Assembly: GCA_038503035.1 (NCBI GenBank)
Contig: JAVSML010024441.1
Span: 186,001 to 250,000, forward strand
Direction: 5' to 3'
DNA length: 64,000 bases
Origin: Crocodylus rhombifer
Taxonomy: Eukaryota > Chordata > Crocodylia > Crocodylidae
Shown here: positions 58,026-64,000 of the stretch, in pieces
Layout of the letters: the number at the start of each line of letters is the position of its first letter
Position numbering within the stretch: the first letter of the stretch is position 1
Notes under the pieces: model-generated
What the model saw: only the letters and a program-made list of their open reading frames with translations
Told to the model about the DNA's origin: nothing
Database searches by the model: none
Position numbers and translations under genes: made by a program

Positions 58026-61000
58026 GAAAATCACTGCAGTCCAGTCTCTCACAGAATCAGCCCCTCCTCATGGTTTCTTGTGCTTGTAAACCTTACTTTC
58101 AGTCCTGGGAAAGCATCTGGTTTCAACTCCAAGACCCGTCCATCTTTCATTTTACATAAATATACAAACATCCTTTTTTGGATGATGGATTATAACTTGG
58201 GTCACACTGGCAGAGAAGCTTTTAAATAACACAAGTTGAGGATTTACTGATCACCAACTTAAGTTTGACTGGTATATAAGTGGAAATATATACCAGAAAG
58301 CCAAAGGCCATTATATTAGGTCTACACTGCAGTCCACTTTACACTGGCAGTGCCAGTGCAATGCCGGAGCAGCATGGTCAGACCTAAGTGCTTATGAAAA
58401 TTAGTCCCACGGCATTTCTCAGGATTGTATTCATTTTCAGAATCCTGTTTACAACCCCAGATGTCTGCATTTGTCTCTGTTTCTTTCCCTCTCTGCTCAG
58501 TTGACAGCTTGGTCCCTTTTTTTTGCATCTTAACAATGCTGGTCGTGAGGTTTGCACTTGAGATGGAAGCCCCTTTGTATAGGATACCAAGTTATCCAGG
58601 GAAGTTCATCTGAGAGTTGGCTATAGTCTTTCTGCATGACCTCAAGTGGAGTTGCTTAGCCTGTCTGTCTGGGCATATCTATGCTGTACCCATGTTCCCA
58701 GGGAGGGGTGCTCCTCTGAAGCACTTTGTCTGAGGCCTACTCAAGAATGCCCCTGTGGGACTGCCCTGGAGTACCTTAGCCACTGCATTCCTGGTGTTGG
58801 CATGTGAAAGTGGGAGCAGGCGGGCATGGCCTGTCTTGATGCGTTGTTCCTTGGGAAGATTGAGGACATGGTGTAGACATCCCCTCTGCATGTCAGCCCT
58901 CCATTTGTTAACCAGAAGCAACACTTTTTGGGGGTGTTCTAAGCATACGATCATTTTGAGATACTCAGATATTATGACAGTGGAGCCTTAAAGTGATGGA
59001 GATAGCGAAGGAGAAGATCCCAGTGAAATAACAATGCCCGAAGAGACCGCTATACATCTGGTGGCTATGATTAAAACAGAGGATGTCCCACGAAGATTCA
59101 AAGTTTATTAGCCGTTAGAATAAATGGCCTAGGTTAGCAGGTGTCTGACAATAAAGGTGTACCATAAGTCAGAGACAAAAGCTGTTTTGTATGAGAGCAT
59201 GGGAAAGGAATGAAGTTAAGTTGTTTCTTGGGTTGCAAGATGTTCACGGTGCAGCCAGAAGTATCTTGGCCATAGGAAAATGATGGAGGCTTTCACCGGA
59301 GTATCACATGCCTACACTGATGGCTACTATTCAGTGGCCTTTTGCGAGTTATCTGGATGTCTTGTCAGGTCCTAAAGTTCCTCTCCCATGGGAGAGGGCT
59401 CCATTTATAAAGATATTAGTGAGACGTATGATGTTTTTATGCTGATTTACTCATTGGAGCAATAAATCGGCACTTCTCAGAGGTTTGAATTACATTTCTC
59501 TGCCTGAGATTTATGGAGCCAGCTGCCACTATGAATTACCAAGCAGCAAGCCTGATTCAGAAATCATTGTTCGAGACCTTGGAGGGAGCTAAAAACATTC
59601 AGTTGATTTATACAGGAGGAAATGGCTTAATGTCCCTTTCAAATGGAGCCGCAAATTCTGCCAATAAAGACTAACACAATCCACTTTCCTTTTAGGTCAT
59701 GTTTCTTATGTTGCACTTGGGATAGGCAGAGCTGATTTATGAATGGAGACTTTGAAGTCTTACCATTATAGTCAGGTTTATAGGTGAAATCCTGGCCCCA
59801 CTGAAATCAATGGGAGTTTCACTGTTGTCTACTATGGAGCCAAGATTTCTCTGCATATGCAGTACCAGCCAGATTTTACTAGCCTGGCTTTTCTCTGAAT
59901 TCGGATACACTCCTTACAAGCTCCGTAAAGGTAATGCATCCTGCAGTCTGATTGGTTAGTCCTCTTTATACAGCTCTGCTGAGAATGAAATCACTCAGTC
60001 AGCCAGAAAAGCAGGAGGAATGACACCAACACGCTGCTGCGGCAACTTGACCACTAAACCAGGAGTACTTGGCCACATCTACCCAATAATAGCGTATGGT
60101 TCGCCCAACAATGGCTCTTGTGGCATCTCAGTGCTTAAATACTGCAGTGATGACCCTACTATGACAGATGAAGAGAAAGATCACTGGCATTCTCATAAAG
60201 CAGCAATGGAAACCCAGATAATATAAAAAGGCATCTATAGACATAAACATAGACATAAAATAGTTAATTAATAAGATGACATAAAGTGGTACTCAATAAT
60301 TTGTAGCGTAGTTAAAATCTACCTTAGGCACTGGAAATTACGTCGTTTGTGCAGCTCATTAGATTGATTCCAGACAGATAGAAAGATGTTTTTATTACAG
60401 AAGCATCCAAGACAGCACTTAGCGGGGGACATTGATTGTCCAGGCTATGTACAAACAAAGATTATTCCTGTCCTGAGGCAAACCTTGCTGTGCAGAAGTA
60501 TTAGATAAAACTGTTTGTCTTTCCCTTGGGGCTATGGTCTTAGCCAAGTTGTTCAAGAAAAGAATTTAAAAATAAAAGCCCACACCAAAAGATCTCTCTC
60601 AGGAACACAAATGCATTTAGCCTTAGTCCTAACTGTTATGGGCTCCTGTGCTGCTCTTTATATTTCAAGCACATCACACTATGATAATAAGGAAAATATG
60701 TTTTTATGGCAGCCCATGACCTCCTGCCTCCTGCTTGCATCCTCTGGGTTCTGATCCTTTAAGAAAGAAAGGGGGAAAACAAGAGGAAAAGCATTCCCCA
60801 AATTCATTTTGAGAAGCACCCGGTCATGATAAATCTGTCCGTAATCACATAGTTCACTTCACCTTACTTGTGCCTCCCACTTCTGGCTAAAAGCACAGTA
60901 GCGGTAGTTTAACTCCCTTTCTCATGCATGTTATGGCTTTGATGACAAAGTAGCCTCAGAGCTTTGAAGTGACTGGAAGTGGTGGTGTTGGTGTGCTACA

Positions 61001-61059
61001 CCAGAAAGGATCATAATGAAAAGCGATGATCTTCTGTATCATCATCAGCTCTGAGAATG
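58026..61059. other. No gene recognised
   Basis: 59784-59830 ('aaatcctggccccactgaa', then 'atcaatgggagtttcac') is a fragment of an old sauropsid repeat with a cccattgacttcaatggg-like palindrome. 60020-60226 is a 68-codon frame of varied composition that I do not recognise, and it lacks a clear splice context. Confidence 0.4.
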
Positions 61060-61260
61060 ACAACACAGGGCTGTGATTCAGAAGTAAGAGGGAGGAACGG
61101 ACTCAACTCCAGGTTTTCTATCTGACTCTCCCACTTTCTGCTTGATCTGGACTAAAACATGGCTCTGTGCTTCCATTTTCTATGTCTATAGAATGAGGAT
61201 AACAACTGATTATGACAGCATAGGGAGGAATCATTACTTAAATAATACATGCAAGTGCCT
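61060..61260 (+). repeat. MIR SINE fragment
   Basis: 'ctcaactccaggttttctat', 'ctgactctcccactttctgc', 'ctgtgcttccattttctatg' and 'tctatagaatgaggataaca' are in MIR order. Confidence 0.5.
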
Positions 61261-61700
61261 TGGCATCCTAAAATAGAAAGCAAAGGAGATTTTATTACAA
61301 AATATATTACAAAATATTTTCCCCAGACTCTCCCAGATCATTGCCCTGGAATTCAAAATCTCCCTTGTTTTTAAGCTATAAAAGACAAAGCTATGCATTC
61401 CCCTGCTTATCTCCTCAATTCCTGAGCCCTGACTTAACCCTGCATTGCCCTCATCAGTCCTATAATATCTCTGCACTAAGATAATAACTATTAACAAATC
61501 TCATGCTTTAGGACTTCCCCTGCTGGATTCACAAAGGATTTATTTTCCCTGAGGAACAATTGGTCAGAGATATTCTAGGGGCTGATTTTTTTCCACCGTC
61601 TTCTGGAGCACCAGAAATTGGTCATAGCCGCACACAGTGCACTAGAGCGGGTGGGACAGTGCAGAGAGGTGGTGCAGAGAATGGTGCTTCCTGGTTGCTT

Positions 61701-61746
61701 GGCTGGCATGTCTTAGCCAGGTCCTCAGGAACAAATTGACCACCAG
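61701..61746. repeat. Direct repeat flanking the LINE, left copy
   Basis: This 46-bp stretch ('ggctggcatgtctta', 'gtcctcaggaacaaattg') matches 62271-62316 at 40 of 46 positions. It brackets the LINE fragment. Confidence 0.85.
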
Positions 61747-62265
61747 ATTAATAAAGAAAACAGTTGTGCTAGGACAGGGAGTTCCACAAGGTCCATCAAT
61801 CACTCTCATTGAGAACCAGCTAGGAGTAGTCCAAAAGCTCAGCTACTTAGGCTCCACAGTGACCACCAAGCGCTCACTGGATGAAGAACTTAATGTTCGC
61901 ATTGGAAAGGCTATCACCACCTTCAACAGACTAACTAAAAGAGCATGGAACAACTCAAAGCTTACCATCAAGACCAAAATAATAGTCTCCAACGCTTGCA
62001 TACTCAGCTCTCAGAACAAGTGGCATCACTGTCTCCACCAGGGCATTACAGCCCACAGCAGGAATTGGCTCCAACAGCTTGAAGAGAAAAGAGTCCACAG
62101 GAAGCAAGCAGCTCCCAAACCACCCAGTCGTGACACATACACTTGCAAGAACTGCCGCAGATCACGCAAATCTCAGACTGGACTATTCAGTCACAGGAGA
62201 CGCTGCAAACCACCTACTCCATAGATTGCAATTTTCACTGTCTCTTGCATACGAAAGGATGCCGG
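61736..62265 (+). pseudogene. LINE (non-CR1) ORF2 C-terminal part with internal deletion
   Basis: A 162-codon frame (61736-62224) encodes the end of a non-LTR retrotransposon endonuclease/RT protein. Residues 1-92 carry 'IKKTVVLGQGV', 'YLGSTVTTKRSLDEELN', 'VRIGKAITTFNRLTKRAWNN' and 'IKTKIIVSNACILS', the conserved segment after the RT palm. The protein then jumps at about 62015 to 'NKWHHCLHQGI' and 'WLQQLEEKR', followed by a terminal zinc-knuckle-like 'CKNC...GLFSHRRRC'. In related elements roughly 100 residues or more separate these, so an in-frame deletion occurred. The frame is otherwise open, so the copy is younger than the CR1 remnants. No catalytic residues are left. Confidence 0.8.
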
Positions 62266-62270
62266 TCACA

Positions 62271-62316
62271 GGCTGGCATGTCTTACCCATGTCCTCGGGA
62301 ACAAATTGGCCACTGG
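62271..62316. repeat. Direct repeat flanking the LINE, right copy
   Basis: 'ggctggcatgtctta', 'gtcctcgggaacaaattg'. It begins just past the end of the LINE 3' region. Confidence 0.85.
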
Positions 62317-62774
62317 GTTTGGAGACAGAAAGGAGTTGTCCTTCAGGTCAGATTTAGGAGGCACTTCTTTTGTAGCAGGGGCCATGACTTGCCTGCTAGG
62401 ATCACTGGGTGTATCTCCCCTAACCATCTTTGCCATTACAGAGGTCTTGGGTACAGCTGGCCTTGGTCTCTTGTGGTCTGTCTGTGACACAAACTGCCTT
62501 CTAAGGACTGAGGCGCTTTAGTCCAAGCAGTATGGACCAAAAAAATGTACAGCAAACTAAAGGAGACAGGCCCCTAGAGTACATCAGATGCCCCATAGTT
62601 ACAGTCCATGTGCCCACTCCTACTGTGGGGCAAATGCCAGCTAAACCATGGTAGCTTAGCCATGCTTTGCTGCCCATTTACCACAGAGCAGCTGATGCTC
62701 AGCAGGTCCCTGCCCTCAGTTAGTTCACTGTGCTTGTCCATGCTTTCACTGCCCTTTTGGGACTTAAGAGGTGA

Positions 62775-62872
62775 TGGGGTGTAAGTGAAATGTAATGGCA
62801 ATCCATTGGAGGTCAGACCAGATGATCTCCTGGTGCCTCCAGCCTTAAAGCCCATGAAACAAGGCACCCAAT
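62775..62872 (+). mobile_element. Old CR1-like LINE 3' end
   Basis: 'ggaggtcagaccagatgatc', 'tcctggtgcctccagcctta' and 'aagcccatgaaac' resemble the 3' end of older CR1/L3-type elements (consensus style: 'gggtcagactagatgatc..tggtcccttctggccttaaaatctatgaa'). More diverged than the other CR1 copies. Confidence 0.6.
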
Positions 62873-63754
62873 GTCCTTGGGAATAAATTGTACTAGGCTG
62901 TAGGAGTATCCACTCCCCACTGACTAGTTCCCCAAGGCCTGAGCTGGGCTTAGTGGAAAACCTAGGGTGGATTGCCTGTGCATATAGCCTCTCCTTCCTT
63001 CCTTTCAGACCAGACTGGATAGGAAGAGGGGGTGCCTCAAAAGCAGTACTACCCTTGTTAGCTTTAGGGCGATGTTTGCATTAGAGAACATACTAAAGAA
63101 CAGTGCATTTACTTCTCCTCTTGATGTATGGCTGTTTCTTACCTTCCCACCTGTCAGGATTTTAAACTAATGCATGGCTAGCCAAGGCTAAACCAGAGCC
63201 AGCTCCAGCACCAGCCCCAGCTGGAGCTAATGAAGCATTAGCTGAATGAGCTACCATTTGTAGCTGTGCCTAGAGTAGTTCCACGGAGGGATTGGCTACT
63301 GAAAGCAGGAGCCTAGGTATTTAGGGCAGCATCTGGCAGTAGTATATTCAAACTGGTCTATAGCTTCTGGTGGTTACTGCTTTAGGCTCTTTTCCAGACT
63401 GTCAGCTTACTGTCTGACTCTTGCCTTAGCCTCCTGGTTTCAGCTTTTGAACTTTGACTTGCTTCCTGGTGCTAGATCTCAGCCCTAACCACTAGACTGG
63501 ACAGTTTGACCAGCCTCCATACCACCATTTTATCTGAATGTGCTGCAGGGATGAAATCCTCTCTAGCATGTCTGTCTGTAGAGAAGGGGGGGTGTTGGCA
63601 GTGAAGAACTGAAGAGCTTAAGTCTGAGCTTGAGAGTTGCAGTTCAGCACTTAGAGGTTCCTGGTGTGGGACCCCCACAAGCAGTCCCACAAGCTACTTG
63701 GCTTGGCAAATGCAGGGGCAGTGACGAAAGTGTCCCTCAAAGAGGTACTGACAA
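62873..63754. other. No gene recognised
   Basis: 63195-63250 has a short 'agccagctccagcaccagcc' low-complexity phrase. The rest is noncoding, possibly including upstream parts of the LINE tail below. Confidence 0.4.
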
Positions 63755-63960
63755 AGTAGACCATGAGGAGGTTGCCACAGTCTACCCCAGCTGTGGTGCT
63801 CAAGCTCAGATGACCAGCCATGTTATCTATGAATGCCTTTGCACCCTTGTTCAGGAGCTCAAGGTCTTATTGGCATTGACCATTTTTCTGTATTACTGGC
63901 TTTCCGGCCCTCCTGCTTCCAATATATGGGTGTGGTGACTCATCGTCATCATCATCACTT
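63755..63960 (+). pseudogene. LINE ORF2 tail with (CAT)n 3' end
   Basis: The end of a 102-codon frame (63630-63938) contains 'CGAQAQMTSHVIYEC', a C..H...C knuckle typical of the extreme C-terminus of RTE/I-like non-LTR retrotransposon proteins. It is followed by 'LVQELKVLLALT' and a stop at 63938. Just past the stop is 'catcgtcatcatcatcact', a short trinucleotide tail such as many LINEs end in. Upstream ORF2 sequence is not recognisable. Confidence 0.5.
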
Positions 63961-64000
63961 AAAGAGTTTCTGACCTCCAAGCTGGAGAGCTCCCAAAATG

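Noticed and set aside
60020..60226. 68-codon frame of normal amino-acid mix as a possible exon
   Set aside because: No recognised family, no clear acceptor and donor pair, and no neighbouring exons.

Overview
This window looks like noncoding nuclear DNA from a sauropsid, most likely a crocodilian (possibly an alligatorid). The main evidence is four CR1 3' ends. Two of them carry the '...atcgagtcc...ccctgc...gggcaggaaagagcgctgggg' style of 3' end that I associate with crocodilian CR1. There are also many worn MIR copies, hAT-type miniature elements with clean 8-bp target duplications, and a family of 'ggccacgtctacac' terminal-inverted-repeat MITEs. I see no L1 or Alu-like sequence. The species is an inference from memory, not from a search.

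I could not recognise a single exon of a host protein-coding gene, and found no rRNA, tRNA, snRNA or known microRNA. The longest open frames (216, 203, 173, 168 and 167 codons) fall in repeats or GC-rich DNA, or lack family motifs. The window is therefore either intergenic or inside a very large intron. Its readable content is a layered record of mobile elements.

Layout: 0-9 kb holds a short TIR element (44-227), worn SINE-like repeats, a 58-bp perfect palindrome (7107-7270) and a run of (CA)/(GAGT) microsatellites that leads up to a 10-base assembly gap (9678-9687). 11-18 kb holds CR1 copies (11.7, 17.2 and 17.7-18.1 kb), a 544-bp hAT element with a GC-rich repeated core (15502-16045) and a MITE inserted precisely in a CR1 3' end (17738-17993). 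20-29 kb holds MIR copies, a hAT-like element and two more copies of that MITE family, one of which contains a second element type. 31.0-31.6 kb holds a minus-strand Myb/SANT-like domain pseudogene abutting a hAT MITE. 32.1-34.7 kb is an LTR-like block of direct repeats ending in an A-rich tract. 43.4 kb has a TIR element flanked by TA. 45.5 kb has a near-perfect inverted repeat, and 46.7 kb has a plus-strand CR1. 49.5 kb has a foldback MITE. 52.6-54.0 kb is a GC-rich composite repeat. 54.35-54.97 kb is a minus-strand LINE ORF2 remnant next to a perfect 45-bp tandem duplication. 61.7-62.3 and 63.75-63.96 kb hold plus-strand ends of non-CR1 LINE ORF2.

The pieces do not form a pathway. What links them is nesting: MITE in CR1, MITE beside or inside the SANT fragment, an element inside a MITE, and a LINE between long direct repeats. 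This gives relative insertion ages. The most interesting connection is inferred: PIF/Harbinger transposons encode a Myb/SANT protein and make 3-bp target duplications. This window has both a Myb/SANT fossil and MITEs flanked by 3-bp direct repeats.
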